Notes under the pieces: model-generated
Told to the model about the DNA's origin: nothing
What the model saw: the letters and a program-made list of their open reading frames with translations, nothing else
Database searches by the model: none
Source: Eubacteriales bacterium
GTDB taxonomy: Bacteria; Bacillota; Clostridia; Lachnospirales; Lachnospiraceae
Assembly: GCA_030524545.1 (NCBI GenBank)
Contig: JAUNGM010000019.1
Location: 1-64,000 of the forward strand
Direction of reading: 5' to 3'
Length of the DNA: 64,000 nucleotides
In this document: positions 1-8,371 of the stretch, one piece after another
Position numbering within the stretch: position 1 is the first letter of the stretch
Layout: the number at the start of each line of letters is the position of its first letter
Program-made: the position numbers and the translations under genes

Positions 1-91
1 CGCACAACAAACTATCCATTGAAGAATCTCTTAAGGGGGCTGTGAATGGTAACTTCAAATAAGAAAAAAATAAAAAAATTCAAAAAACCTG

Positions 92-120
92 TTGACAAAT
101 GGAATGAAATCATATATACT
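92..120 (+). promoter_or_regulatory. sigma-A promoter of the tRNA-Gly pair
   Basis: TTGACA at 92-97 and TATACT at 115-120 are separated by exactly 17 bases. Transcription would start near 127, about 35 bases before the first tRNA, and run through both tRNAs to the terminator at 312-342. Confidence 0.75.
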
Positions 121-160
121 TACTATCGTTGTAGAGAACAACACATCAGCACAGCGATAT

Positions 161-231
161 GCGGGTGTAGTTCAATGGTAGAACACCAGCCTTCCAAGCT
201 GGATACGTGGGTTCGATTCCCATCACCCGCT
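161..231 (+). tRNA. tRNA-Gly (anticodon TCC)
   Basis: The acceptor arms GCGGGTG and CACCCGC pair perfectly, the T-loop is GGTTCGATTCC and the anticodon loop CTTCCAA gives TCC, which reads GGA/GGG glycine codons. CCA is not encoded. It is co-transcribed with a second glycine tRNA that starts six bases later. Confidence 0.95.
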
Positions 232-236
232 CTTAT

Positions 237-309
237 GCGATAGTGGCGTAGTTGGTAACGCGCGACCTTGCCAAGGTCGAGACCGCGGGTTCGAGCCCCG
301 TCTATCGCT
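237..309 (+). tRNA. tRNA-Gly (anticodon GCC)
   Basis: The acceptor arms GCGATAG and CTATCGC pair, the T-loop is GGTTCGAGCCC, and the anticodon loop TTGCCAA gives GCC for GGC/GGT codons. With its neighbour, one transcript supplies all glycine codons. CCA is not encoded. Confidence 0.95.
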
Positions 310-311
310 CT

Positions 312-342
312 AAAGGACTTCGGTTATCCGAAGTCCTTTTTT
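312..342 (+). terminator. Rho-independent terminator of the tRNA operon
   Basis: A perfect 12-bp stem, AAAGGACTTCGG (312-323) with CCGAAGTCCTTT (328-339), closes a TTAT loop and runs into six T. The A-rich upstream side may also let it stop the minus-strand gene that ends at 356. Confidence 0.9.
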
Positions 343-355
343 GGGCTTATCTGTA

Positions 356-517
356 TTAATTTTTCATTTGATAAGCGACTAAAGCGATATTCCAGAAGCC
401 TTCCTTGTTTAATTCACGTTCAAATTCATGAATTCTTTTCAGGCAGGCTTCCGGAAGTTCTGCGATTTCTGCATTCTCGAATTTGATGTCCGGATATTTG
501 CCGGTGTTATTCTCCAT
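356..517 (-). CDS. Small protein of unknown function, 53 aa
   Basis: This minus-strand frame encodes a charged, soluble-looking 53-residue protein that starts MENNTGKYPD and ends VAYQMKN. Its ATG (515-517) lies one base after the stop codon of the DUF378 gene (519-521), so the two are probably translationally coupled. A GAGGG-like ribosome site lies within the end of the upstream gene. There is no signal peptide or membrane segment. I do not recognise the family. Tight coupling and sensible codon use argue that it is real. Confidence 0.6.
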   Translation of the reverse strand: MENNTGKYPDIKFENAEIAELPEACLKRIHEFERELNKEGFWNIALVAYQMKN

Positions 518-518
518 A

Positions 519-734
519 TCAGATGCCCTCGCTTTCCTGATCTACAAGGCCGTAGAAGGTAAAAAGATACAATCCGCACAGCCCTACCAGGCCGTAAATA
601 ATGCGGGAAATCCAGCTCATGCTGCCAAAGAGCAGGGAAACCAGATTCAGATTAAAAAATCCGATCAGTCCCCAGTTGATTGCGCCGATTAAGGCAATGG
701 TAAGTGCAAAATACCGTAAAAATTTATTTCCCAT
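519..734 (-). CDS. DUF378 family small membrane protein
   Basis: The 71-residue protein has two hydrophobic helices (about residues 6-27 and 40-62) with the DUF378 signature ALIGAINWGLIGFF followed by a second helix containing YGLVGLCGLY. DUF378 proteins are short inner-membrane proteins with no assigned reaction. A GGATGG-type ribosome site precedes the ATG. It is followed at one base by a small soluble gene, which suggests a two-gene operon. Confidence 0.85.
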   Translation of the reverse strand: MGNKFLRYFALTIALIGAINWGLIGFFNLNLVSLLFGSMSWISRIIYGLVGLCGLYLFTFYGLVDQESEGI

Positions 735-810
735 AAGACACCATCCTTTCAGAAAATAGTATTTCTAAAAAATATAAAAGCATGTATCTGCTTAGAAGGT
801 AAATAATGCC

Positions 811-889
811 AAAAAAATACCCTGCAGAATTTGCTGATCCTGAAGCAGGAAGCACATTGCATTGTGATCAGCATATTCCCAGGGTATTT
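811..889 (-). terminator. Terminator of the DUF5067 gene (minus strand)
   Basis: Two nested inverted repeats lie here: outer arms AAATACCCTG (815-824) and CAGGGTATTT (880-889), inner arms TGCTGATC (832-839) and GATCAGCA (866-873). On the minus strand the stem runs into a T tract (A tract 811-817 on the + strand), 40 bases after the DUF5067 stop codon. Confidence 0.75.
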
Positions 890-928
890 CTGGTGAGCAG
901 TATTATTTTTAGACGGTACGCCGTGCTG

Positions 929-2020
929 TTATTTTACTTTTAGAATCTGGGAGGAAGTGGAACCGCCGCCGAAACTGAAAGCTTCTCCGGCCTGCAGCGT
1001 AACATCCGACTCATCTTTCAGGGAAAATGCCTGGCAGACATTTACTGTCCTGCCTGGTTCGATTTCCTCCATGAACATATCAATGGCTTCCTCGTTGGTT
1101 TCCGGAATAGCAGCGCTTAATGCAGTGCCGTTTTGGTAAGCCTGAAGATTTACATCCACCATCGCGCTGGAAGCAGCAGTGCTGTTGTTTGTGTAGTCAT
1201 AATAGACCAACAGACAGGGGCTTCCGCCAAAGTCCTTGGAAATCGTATGTTTTGTATAGTGAATGGTGAATTTTTCATTCGTGATATCAATACTGTCACC
1301 CTCTGCTGCGGAAGGCGGCTCTGTTTCCTGCACAGCTCCTTCATCCATACCGTTAAGCTCGTTATTGATTTCATCCTGCACATTTTTGAAATTGGCAGAC
1401 ATGATCTTGACCGTTTCGTCATCCAGAGAGACAATTTTCCATCCTTCATTGGTTTTGATCACCGGATAGGTAATATCGGCTTCCATGAATTTATCCTCTA
1501 CCGTAGAGGCCTTTTCCTGCAAAATGGCGGCCAGCTTCTGCTGAGTTTCTTCTTCTGTCAGTTCTTTGCCGGAAAAGGCTGTGGAAACGATCTGGCGGAG
1601 AAATTCGCTGATGGTTTCCTTATAGATATCCGAGCCGTCGATATATTTGATGCGGACGGTGATATTGGCAGTACCATTCTGGATATTAAATTGGTTTTTG
1701 GAAATTTTGTAGGTCATTTTCTGGTTGATTCCCTTAAAAAATTCCATATAGGCATCATCCCGAATGTCAGCATCATCCAGAGCCGAAAGGTCATTGCTCT
1801 GAAGCAGTGAGCTCATTCCTTCAAAATTCATGGCCTGCATGTTGGAAAGGAAGGTTTCTACTGCTTTTTGGGGCTGTTGGCGTGCCATAAAATAATAAGC
1901 GCCCACGCCGCCGACTGCCAGTATGACAAGCAGAAGGATGATGAAAAGTCCGGCACGGCCTTTCTTCTTTTTCTTTTTTGGAGCTGCCGCTTCCTTAAGT
2001 TCCTGTGTTTGATTATCCAT
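929..2020 (-). CDS. Membrane-anchored DUF5067 domain protein
   Basis: A 363-residue protein. Residues 1-22 are Lys-rich and cytoplasmic, residues 25-46 form one transmembrane helix (GLFIILLLVILAVGGVGAYY), and the rest is predicted to be extracellular. The middle part (about 50-205) resembles DUF4878-like domains, with a helix rich in FLSNMQAMNFEG and a strand pattern ending GWKIVSL. The C-terminal part (about 240-360) has the DUF5067 pattern VYYDYTNNS. DUF5067 is found in secreted Firmicutes proteins of unknown function. A GGAGG site lies in front of the ATG, and a strong terminator follows. It is likely a single-gene unit, divergent from the RND pump operon. Confidence 0.8.
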   Translation of the reverse strand: MDNQTQELKEAAAPKKKKKKGRAGLFIILLLVILAVGGVGAYYFMARQQPQKAVETFLSNMQAMNFEGMSSLLQSNDLSALDDADIRDDAYMEFFKGINQKMTYKISKNQFNIQNGTANITVRIKYIDGSDIYKETISEFLRQIVSTAFSGKELTEEETQQKLAAILQEKASTVEDKFMEADITYPVIKTNEGWKIVSLDDETVKIMSANFKNVQDEINNELNGMDEGAVQETEPPSAAEGDSIDITNEKFTIHYTKHTISKDFGGSPCLLVYYDYTNNSTAASSAMVDVNLQAYQNGTALSAAIPETNEEAIDMFMEEIEPGRTVNVCQAFSLKDESDVTLQAGEAFSFGGGSTSSQILKVK

Positions 2021-2159
2021 AAAGTCCTCCTTGTTGATTGTTTATGTTTCTTCATGACCGATAACCTACGTAAGGGTTGTTACCGTGGTCACTAAATTTT
2101 CTGATGATCTTCGATTCCGGATTATCAAGTGTTCCTATTATAACATAGAATAGATTTCA

Positions 2160-2188
2160 TTGACAATGGCAATCCGAGGACATATAAT
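2160..2188 (+). promoter_or_regulatory. Consensus sigma-A promoter of the RND-tetR operon
   Basis: TTGACA (2160-2165) and TATAAT (2183-2188) are both perfect and are separated by 17 bases. Such a strong promoter normally needs repression, and a 16-bp palindrome at 2199-2214 overlaps or directly follows the predicted start point. Confidence 0.85.
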
Positions 2189-2198
2189 GGAAATGTGA

Positions 2199-2214
2199 CC
2201 GACCGGCCGGTCGG
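2199..2214 (+). promoter_or_regulatory. Probable TetR-type operator
   Basis: CCGACCGGCCGGTCGG is a perfect 16-bp palindrome 10 bases after the -10 box. The operon ends in a TetR-family gene, so autoregulation of pump and repressor is the natural reading. Binding is inferred from position and symmetry only. Confidence 0.65.
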
Positions 2215-2253
2215 AATAAGACAACAGGAAAGACAGGAGGAAAAGAAAACCTT

Positions 2254-5200
2254 ATGATTTCACGTTACAGCGTTAAGAAACCATATACCGTAGTGGTTGC
2301 AATTGTGCTGGTGCTGATTCTTGGTGTAGTTTCTTTCGGGAAAATGAACACAGATCTTCTGCCAAGCATGAACCTGCCTTATGCGATCATTATGACTACA
2401 TACCAGGGCGCCAGCCCGGAAACCGTTGAGACGGTTGTTACAAAACCGGTGGAGCAATCCATGGCTACCGTTACGGATATCGAGAATGTAAGCTCCCGGT
2501 CCAGAGAGAATATGTCGCTGGTAGTTCTGGAATTTCAGGAATCCACAGACATGGATTCTGCGACGATTGAGATCAGAGAGAAACTTGATCAGATCAGCGG
2601 ATACTGGGATGATTCCGTTGGCAAACCCATGATCATGAAGCTGAATCCGGATATGATGCCGATTATGATCTCGGCTGTGGAGATCGATGGCCTGGAGGCT
2701 ACGGAAGTTACGGATTATGTGGAAAAAAATATTCAGGCAGAACTGGAGAGTATTGCAGGTGTAGCCAGTGTTTCCACAACCGGAAACATTACGGAGAGCG
2801 TAGAAGTCCTCATTCGTGAAGATAAGATTCAGGAAACCAATGAAAAGGTCATGAAGGCGCTTGACCAGCAGTTTGAGGAAAAGGAAGAAGAACTGAAGGA
2901 AGCCCAGGAGGAGCTGGAGGACGGGAAGAAAAAGCTTCAGGAAGGCCGGGAGGAACTGGAGGAAGGCAAAGAGCAGCTTCAGAGCGGCAAGGATGAGATG
3001 GTTGCAGGTCTTGCCGAGGGACAGCAGCAGATGACAGAAGCGGAGAACCAGATCGCAGCGGGAGAAGCGCAGATACGGGAGAAGGAGCAGCTGCTGGAGG
3101 AGAAGCAGGCAGAACTGGATGCCGGCCGCACTCAGCTTGCGGAGGGCAAGGCTCAGGCAGAAGAGGCGCTGGAACAGCTTGGAACAGCCCAGACCGGAAT
3201 GCAGAATCTTCAGCAGGCCATCAGCGCTCTGGCAGAACAGGAAGCAGTGCTTCAGGAGAATCTTGCATCAGTCACGGACGGAATCAGTGCTGCTGATGCG
3301 GGACTTGTCCAGTTGGAGGAATTTTCGGAAGCAATTGATTATGAACAGCAGAGAGCTGAGCTTGAACAGCAAAAAGCGGGGCTGGAGCAGAGTGCCGCAG
3401 AGATTCAGAACGGCCTGGCTGCGCTCACTGCCCAAAAACAGGAACTGGAAGGACAGCTGAACCAGATTGTTTCGACACTTGGAAAGAGTTCTGTAGAGGA
3501 GGCATTTGATTATACTGCAGAGCAGTCATCGGTTCTGTGGAATACCCTGGAGGAGCTGAATACCAAGGAGACTGCTCTTGCAGAGGGGCAGGCACAGCTT
3601 GATGCTGGAAGAGAACAATTAAACGCCGCCAAGGCCCAGGTGGCTTCCGGTAAGGAACAGCTATCATCCGGAAAGATAGAGATGGATACACAGAAACTTC
3701 TGGCTTCTATTGACATGAGTGTGGCGGAATCCAAGATAGAATCCGGTGCTTCCCAGATAGAAGCCAATGAAGCGAAACTCGAGGAAGCACAGGAACAGAT
3801 TGATTCCGGCAGGGAACAGCTTGAGGAAGCCAAAGAAACGGCAAAGGATCAGGCAAGCCTTAAGAACCTGATCACCTCTGATCTTGTAAAAGGGATCCTG
3901 GCAGGAGAAAATTTCTCCATGCCAGCGGGATATATACAGGAGGGGATGGATGACTATCTTGTCCGCGTCGGTGACAAATTTGCCAATGTAGAGAATCTGG
4001 AGGATCTGGTACTGATGGATCTTGGCCTGGAAGGACTGGATCCCATCCGTTTAAAGGATGTTGCAGATATTACCATGCAGGATGACAGTGATGAAGTATA
4101 TGCACGCCTGAACGGTCATCCGGGTGTCATGCTGACCATAGAAAAACAGACCGGTTATTCCACAGGGGAAGTGACAGACCGGCTCCTTGAAAGAATCGAA
4201 GAAATAGAACGCGAGCAGGCTGATGTGCATTTTTCTGTCCTCATGGATCAGGGCGTATATATTGATCTTGTGGTAAATTCCGTTATCCAGAATATGCTTT
4301 CCGGTGCAGTTCTGGCAGTGCTGATCCTGCTGCTGTTTTTGAAGGATATCAAGCCGACCATTGTAATTGCATTTTCCATTCCGATCAGTGTAGTTGCCGC
4401 ATTCGTACTGATGTACTTCAGTGGAATTACTCTGAATGTGATTTCACTTTCAGGTCTGGCTCTTGGAATTGGTATGCTGGTGGACAACTCCATCGTTGTT
4501 ATTGAGAATATTGAGCGTCTCCGTCAGGAGGGAATGCCTGCAAAAAAAGCAGCCATTGAAGGTGCCCGGCAGGTGGCCGGAGCGATTGCGGCATCCACCC
4601 TTACCACGATCTGTGTTTTTGCACCGATTGTCTTTACAGAGGGAATTACGAGACAGTTATTTGTGGATATGGGGCTTACAATTGCGTATTCCCTGATTGC
4701 CAGCCTTGTGGTGGCTCTGACTCTGGTACCTATGATGTCGGCCGGGCTGCTTCGTAAATCAAAGCCAAAGAAATTCCGTTTCCTGGATGCTGTCCGCAAG
4801 GTTTATGGGAAGCTGCTTGCGGGGGCACTGAGAGTGAAATTTCTCGTACTGCTCCTGGCAGTCCTGTTATTTGTGGGAAGTGCGGCAGCAGCCCTGAAAA
4901 AGGGTACCTCCTTTATGCCTGAGATGGAAAGTACGCAGGTTTCCATGACGATCACCACGGAGACCGGCACGCCTTTTGAGGAAACGACCGCATGTGCAGA
5001 TGAGGTGATCGCAAGTATTGAAGATCTGGAGGATATTGAGAGCATCGGCGCTATGGCCGGAGGCGGCGGAATGGCAAGCATGATGGGAATGGGAAGTTCC
5101 GGCACCAACACGGTCAGCGTCTATCTGCTTCTAAAAGAAGACAAGAAGCTGTCAGGTGAGGAACTGGAGAAAGAAATTTTAAAGAGAACGAAGGATTTTC

Positions 5201-6375
5201 CATGTGAAGTGGATGTTGCCACTCAGTCTATGGATATGAGTGCCCTTGGCGGAAGTGGTATTCAGGTGCGGATCAAAGGAAAGGAGCTGGATCAGCTTAC
5301 TGCCATTGCCAAGGATGTGGCTGCAATCGTAGAGGCGACTGAGGGGACGCAGAATGTTTCGGACGGACAGGAAGAATCTGACGCGGAATTCAGAATCGCT
5401 ATTAACAAGGCCAGGGCTATGGAGCACAAGCTGACTGTGGCTCAGGTTTATCAGGAAGTTCAGAAGCGTCTGGCAGAGGCATCCTCCGCCACTACCTTAT
5501 CTACGGAAGAAAAGGACTACAGTGTTTATGTCCGGGATGAAAAGGATGAGAAGCTTACAAGAGAAGATTTGAAAAACCTGACCATTAAGGTTACCAATAA
5601 TGAAGGAAAAGAGGAAGAAATCAGGCTTTCCGAGATTGCAGATTTTACGGAGGCGTCCGGCCCTCAGACGATTCTCAGGGATGCCCAGTCACGTTATATG
5701 ACAGTCAGTGCGGAAATTGCATCAGGGTATAACATCGGCCTTGTAAGTGCAGATGTGGAGAAAGAACTGGAAGATTATGAATTGCCGGGCGGCTATACGC
5801 TGGAAATGACGGGTGAGGACGAAACGATCAACGATGCCATGGGGCAGTTGATGCTGATGCTGTTTTTGGCACTGGTATTTATGTATCTGATCATGGTTGC
5901 ACAGTTCCAGTCCCTGTTATCACCATTTATCATCATGTTTACCATTCCGCTGGCTTTCACAGGCGGATTTCTGGGGCTGTTGGCAGCAGGGATGGATGTG
6001 AGTGTCATCGCGGTGATCGGCTTCATCATGCTTTCCGGTATTATTGTTAACAATGGTATCGTGCTGGTGGACTATACCAATCAGCTCCGGATGGAAGGAC
6101 TGGCGAAGCGGGAAGCTCTTGTGCAGGCCGGCAAAGACCGTTTCCGGCCGATCATCATGACAGCTCTGACCACGATCCTCGGCCTGTCCACAATGGCTGC
6201 CGGAATGGGTATGGGCGGTGATATGGTTCAGCCTATGGCCGTGGTAACGATCGGCGGTCTGATCTACGGAACTTTGCTGACATTATTTGTAGTTCCATGT
6301 ATTTATGACCTTCTGAACAGGAAAGAATATAAAAAAGATGAAGTGAGACTGGAGGATACGGCATATGGAGACTGA
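2254..6375 (+). CDS. RND-family efflux permease with a large coiled-coil insert
   Basis: A 1,373-residue AcrB/HAE-type transporter. The N-terminus has the RND start (SRYSVKKPYTVVVAIVLVLI) and the porter-domain motif YQGASPETVE. The second half of the first repeat carries the transmembrane motif GIGMLVDNSIVVIENIERL near residue 735. The second repeat ends with LSGIIVNNGIVLVDYTNQLR and FRPIIMTALTTILG. About residues 205-550 are an extra extracellular helical region of repeats such as EELEEGKEQLQSGKDEM and AQLDAGREQLNAAKAQV, which makes the protein longer than the usual ~1,040 residues. No separate membrane-fusion gene is adjacent, so the insert may replace it. Proton-driven export of an unknown substrate is inferred. 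The gene overlaps tetR by 11 bases. Confidence 0.9.
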   Translation: MISRYSVKKPYTVVVAIVLVLILGVVSFGKMNTDLLPSMNLPYAIIMTTYQGASPETVETVVTKPVEQSMATVTDIENVSSRSRENMSLVVLEFQESTDMDSATIEIREKLDQISGYWDDSVGKPMIMKLNPDMMPIMISAVEIDGLEATEVTDYVEKNIQAELESIAGVASVSTTGNITESVEVLIREDKIQETNEKVMKALDQQFEEKEEELKEAQEELEDGKKKLQEGREELEEGKEQLQSGKDEMVAGLAEGQQQMTEAENQIAAGEAQIREKEQLLEEKQAELDAGRTQLAEGKAQAEEALEQLGTAQTGMQNLQQAISALAEQEAVLQENLASVTDGISAADAGLVQLEEFSEAIDYEQQRAELEQQKAGLEQSAAEIQNGLAALTAQKQELEGQLNQIVSTLGKSSVEEAFDYTAEQSSVLWNTLEELNTKETALAEGQAQLDAGREQLNAAKAQVASGKEQLSSGKIEMDTQKLLASIDMSVAESKIESGASQIEANEAKLEEAQEQIDSGREQLEEAKETAKDQASLKNLITSDLVKGILAGENFSMPAGYIQEGMDDYLVRVGDKFANVENLEDLVLMDLGLEGLDPIRLKDVADITMQDDSDEVYARLNGHPGVMLTIEKQTGYSTGEVTDRLLERIEEIEREQADVHFSVLMDQGVYIDLVVNSVIQNMLSGAVLAVLILLLFLKDIKPTIVIAFSIPISVVAAFVLMYFSGITLNVISLSGLALGIGMLVDNSIVVIENIERLRQEGMPAKKAAIEGARQVAGAIAASTLTTICVFAPIVFTEGITRQLFVDMGLTIAYSLIASLVVALTLVPMMSAGLLRKSKPKKFRFLDAVRKVYGKLLAGALRVKFLVLLLAVLLFVGSAAAALKKGTSFMPEMESTQVSMTITTETGTPFEETTACADEVIASIEDLEDIESIGAMAGGGGMASMMGMGSSGTNTVSVYLLLKEDKKLSGEELEKEILKRTKDFPCEVDVATQSMDMSALGGSGIQVRIKGKELDQLTAIAKDVAAIVEATEGTQNVSDGQEESDAEFRIAINKARAMEHKLTVAQVYQEVQKRLAEASSATTLSTEEKDYSVYVRDEKDEKLTREDLKNLTIKVTNNEGKEEEIRLSEIADFTEASGPQTILRDAQSRYMTVSAEIASGYNIGLVSADVEKELEDYELPGGYTLEMTGEDETINDAMGQLMLMLFLALVFMYLIMVAQFQSLLSPFIIMFTIPLAFTGGFLGLLAAGMDVSVIAVIGFIMLSGIIVNNGIVLVDYTNQLRMEGLAKREALVQAGKDRFRPIIMTALTTILGLSTMAAGMGMGGDMVQPMAVVTIGGLIYGTLLTLFVVPCIYDLLNRKEYKKDEVRLEDTAYGD

Positions 6376-6985
6376 AAAAACAGAAAAAAATGATAAAGTC
6401 CTCGCCATGTACCATGCTGTCTGGAAGCTGATCGAGGAAGGAAAGGATATTCATAAGATCAAGGTTTCCGATATCACGGAATGCGCAGGAATCGGCAAAG
6501 GAACTGCATATGAGTATTTCCGTACGAAAGAAGAGATTGTGACCAAGGCCCTGCAGTATAATACGTCTCTTCAATTCCGGATGCTCTACAAACGCATTCA
6601 TGAACAGGACAGCTACCGGAAAGGACTGGAAACCTGTTTCGACTGGATGGCGGAGACGCGTGACAGACGACATCTGATTTTTCAGTTTATGAGACAGTCG
6701 GAGGCAGGTAAAAAGTTGCCGGAATGCTTTTGCTGCAAAGGGGAGACGGATGGCAGGGGGCCTTTTATTTCTATGATTGAAGGAATCCTGAAGGATGTTG
6801 TGCAGCTTGGCAGGAAAGAAGGGCTGGTGCGGAAAGAGCTTTCGGATCATCTGGTCACGCTGCAGATTCTTTCACAGCTGCTGGGATTTTTTGTTTATCA
6901 GGAATTTTCAGATTTTGCTGATGAAGCAGATAATGTGAAGACAAAAAATTTTTTATGTGATAATATAATAAAAAGCCTTAGATAA
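6365..6985 (+). CDS. TetR/AcrR-family regulator
   Basis: A 206-residue protein with an N-terminal helix-turn-helix: KVSDITECAGIGKGTAYEYFRTKEEI (about residues 37-62) is the classic TetR recognition pattern. The rest is a helical ligand-binding domain without recognisable specificity. Its ATG lies inside the end of the RND gene, so the two are translationally coupled. It most likely represses its own operon through the palindrome at 2199-2214. The ligand is unknown but is probably a pump substrate. Confidence 0.9.
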   Translation: METEKTEKNDKVLAMYHAVWKLIEEGKDIHKIKVSDITECAGIGKGTAYEYFRTKEEIVTKALQYNTSLQFRMLYKRIHEQDSYRKGLETCFDWMAETRDRRHLIFQFMRQSEAGKKLPECFCCKGETDGRGPFISMIEGILKDVVQLGRKEGLVRKELSDHLVTLQILSQLLGFFVYQEFSDFADEADNVKTKNFLCDNIIKSLR

Positions 6986-7017
6986 AGGTGAAAAAGAATT
7001 CCGGGGGTAGTGAGAAG

Positions 7018-7947
7018 ATGTATAGAAAATATGAAAGCTATTTTATTTCCGAAGCAGATGGGCTGGAGATTTCTGTCATGGCTGTGCTGCCGAACGAAAA
7101 GACATACCGTGGAATCGTTCAGCTGGTTCATGGAATGAGCGAGCATAAAGAACGGTATCTGCCTTTTATGGAATACCTGGCAGGGAAGGGATATGTGACA
7201 GTCATCCATGACCACAGAGGACACGGCAGGAGTGTACGGAATAAGCGTGATTTCGGCTATATGTATGGCGGCGGTGCGGATGCCATGCTGAAGGATATCG
7301 GTACGGTGAACCGGAAGGCGCGGGAAATTTTTCCGGGAATCCCTCTCATCCTTATGGGACACAGCATGGGGTCTTTGGCTGTACGTGCATTTGCAAGGCA
7401 GCATGATGCCTGTATCGATATGCTGATCGTTTGCGGCTCTCCGAGCAAAAATGCCGCCCGTCCGCTTGGCGAGGCAATTGCCAAAACAGAGAGAAAGCTT
7501 TTTGGGCCGCGCCATAAAAGCCATCTGCTGGAAACGATGTCATTTGGAAGTTATTTCCTGCCGTTTCGGGCAGAAAAGAACAAAAATGCCTGGATCTGTT
7601 CCAACAAAGAGGTATATGAAGCGTATACGGAATCAGATCTCTGCGGCTTTACCTTTACGGACGACGGGTATCTTGCATTGTTTGAACTGATGGAGCAGGC
7701 CTATGATGTGAAGCATTGGAGATGTACGAAGCCGGATCTGCCGGTGCTGTTTATCGGCGGAGCAGAAGATCCCTGTATCGGCGGTGTGCGCAAATTTGCA
7801 TCGGCTGTCCGTGCCATGCGCAGTGCCGGATACCGTGATGTCAAAGGCAAACTCTATCCGGGAATGCGCCATGAGATTCTGAATGAGACGGACAGGGACA
7901 AGGTATATCGTGATGTTGCTGTTTATATGAAGAAAAAAGGATTCTGA
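7018..7947 (+). CDS. Alpha/beta hydrolase (monoacylglycerol lipase-like)
   Basis: About 309 residues. The oxyanion motif LVHGMSEH, DHRGHGRS and the nucleophile elbow GHSMGS are all visible. A late Asp (GGAEDPC) and His (GMRHEIL) complete a plausible Ser-Asp-His triad. This order matches the serine aminopeptidase S33/lysophospholipase group. There is no signal peptide, so it is probably cytoplasmic. I chose the ATG at 7018 after GGGGG/GTGAGAAG. A GTG at 6988 is in frame but lacks a separate ribosome site. It follows tetR closely and may share the pump transcript. The substrate is unknown. Confidence 0.85.
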   Translation: MYRKYESYFISEADGLEISVMAVLPNEKTYRGIVQLVHGMSEHKERYLPFMEYLAGKGYVTVIHDHRGHGRSVRNKRDFGYMYGGGADAMLKDIGTVNRKAREIFPGIPLILMGHSMGSLAVRAFARQHDACIDMLIVCGSPSKNAARPLGEAIAKTERKLFGPRHKSHLLETMSFGSYFLPFRAEKNKNAWICSNKEVYEAYTESDLCGFTFTDDGYLALFELMEQAYDVKHWRCTKPDLPVLFIGGAEDPCIGGVRKFASAVRAMRSAGYRDVKGKLYPGMRHEILNETDRDKVYRDVAVYMKKKGF

Positions 7948-8090
7948 ACGACAGCAGCAGTCATAACATAAGACCTGTTTTTAGGAATAAGATGTTGTTT
8001 TCTGTGTATACTATAATTGCATTCATAATATTTGTGCAATGAAGCGCTGACTAAGGGATTTCGGAAAGTCCCGAAAAAGGAGCTGATGGT

Positions 8091-8267
8091 ATGCAGAAAA
8101 ACGGTGTGATTCTGCTGATTATTCTTCTCTGCGTGGCATTTCTGGTAAGCTGCGGAAAGAGAGATACAGCAGAACAGAAACAGGGTGAACTGGTAAAAAT
8201 AGAGACTGAGGGGGAGTGGCCTCTCAGTCTTTTCTCTTTTAGCGGAAGAAATACATATTTTGACTAA
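8091..8267 (+). CDS. Small putative lipoprotein, 58 aa
   Basis: The frame MQKNGVILLIILLCVAFLVSCGK gives a short signal peptide ending in the lipobox LVSC, so Cys21 could be lipidated. The remaining 37 residues are polar and match nothing I know. AAGGAG sits 7 bases before the ATG. Oddly, a terminator-like hairpin with a T tract (8203-8240) lies inside the last third of the reading frame, so full-length mRNA may be a minority product. Alternatively, the frame may be only a translated leader ahead of malQ. Confidence 0.55.
   Translation: MQKNGVILLIILLCVAFLVSCGKRDTAEQKQGELVKIETEGEWPLSLFSFSGRNTYFD
8203..8240 (+). terminator. Terminator-like hairpin inside a small lipoprotein frame
   Basis: AGACTGAG (8203-8210) pairs with CTCAGTCT (8223-8230), followed by TTTCTCTTTT. 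It overlaps codons of the lipoprotein frame and precedes the malQ promoter. Confidence 0.6.
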
Positions 8268-8292
8268 CGTTCATTTTTTAAGGGGGAAAACG

Positions 8293-8321
8293 TTGACCGC
8301 CGGATTCGGGATTGGTATAAT
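8293..8321 (+). promoter_or_regulatory. sigma-A promoter of malQ
   Basis: TTGACC (8293-8298) and TATAAT (8316-8321) are 17 bases apart. The predicted start lies about 40 bases before the malQ ATG. Confidence 0.75.
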
Positions 8322-8371
8322 AATAAAATGACGAATGCTTACGAAATATATGAGACACGGAGGAGAAAAAA

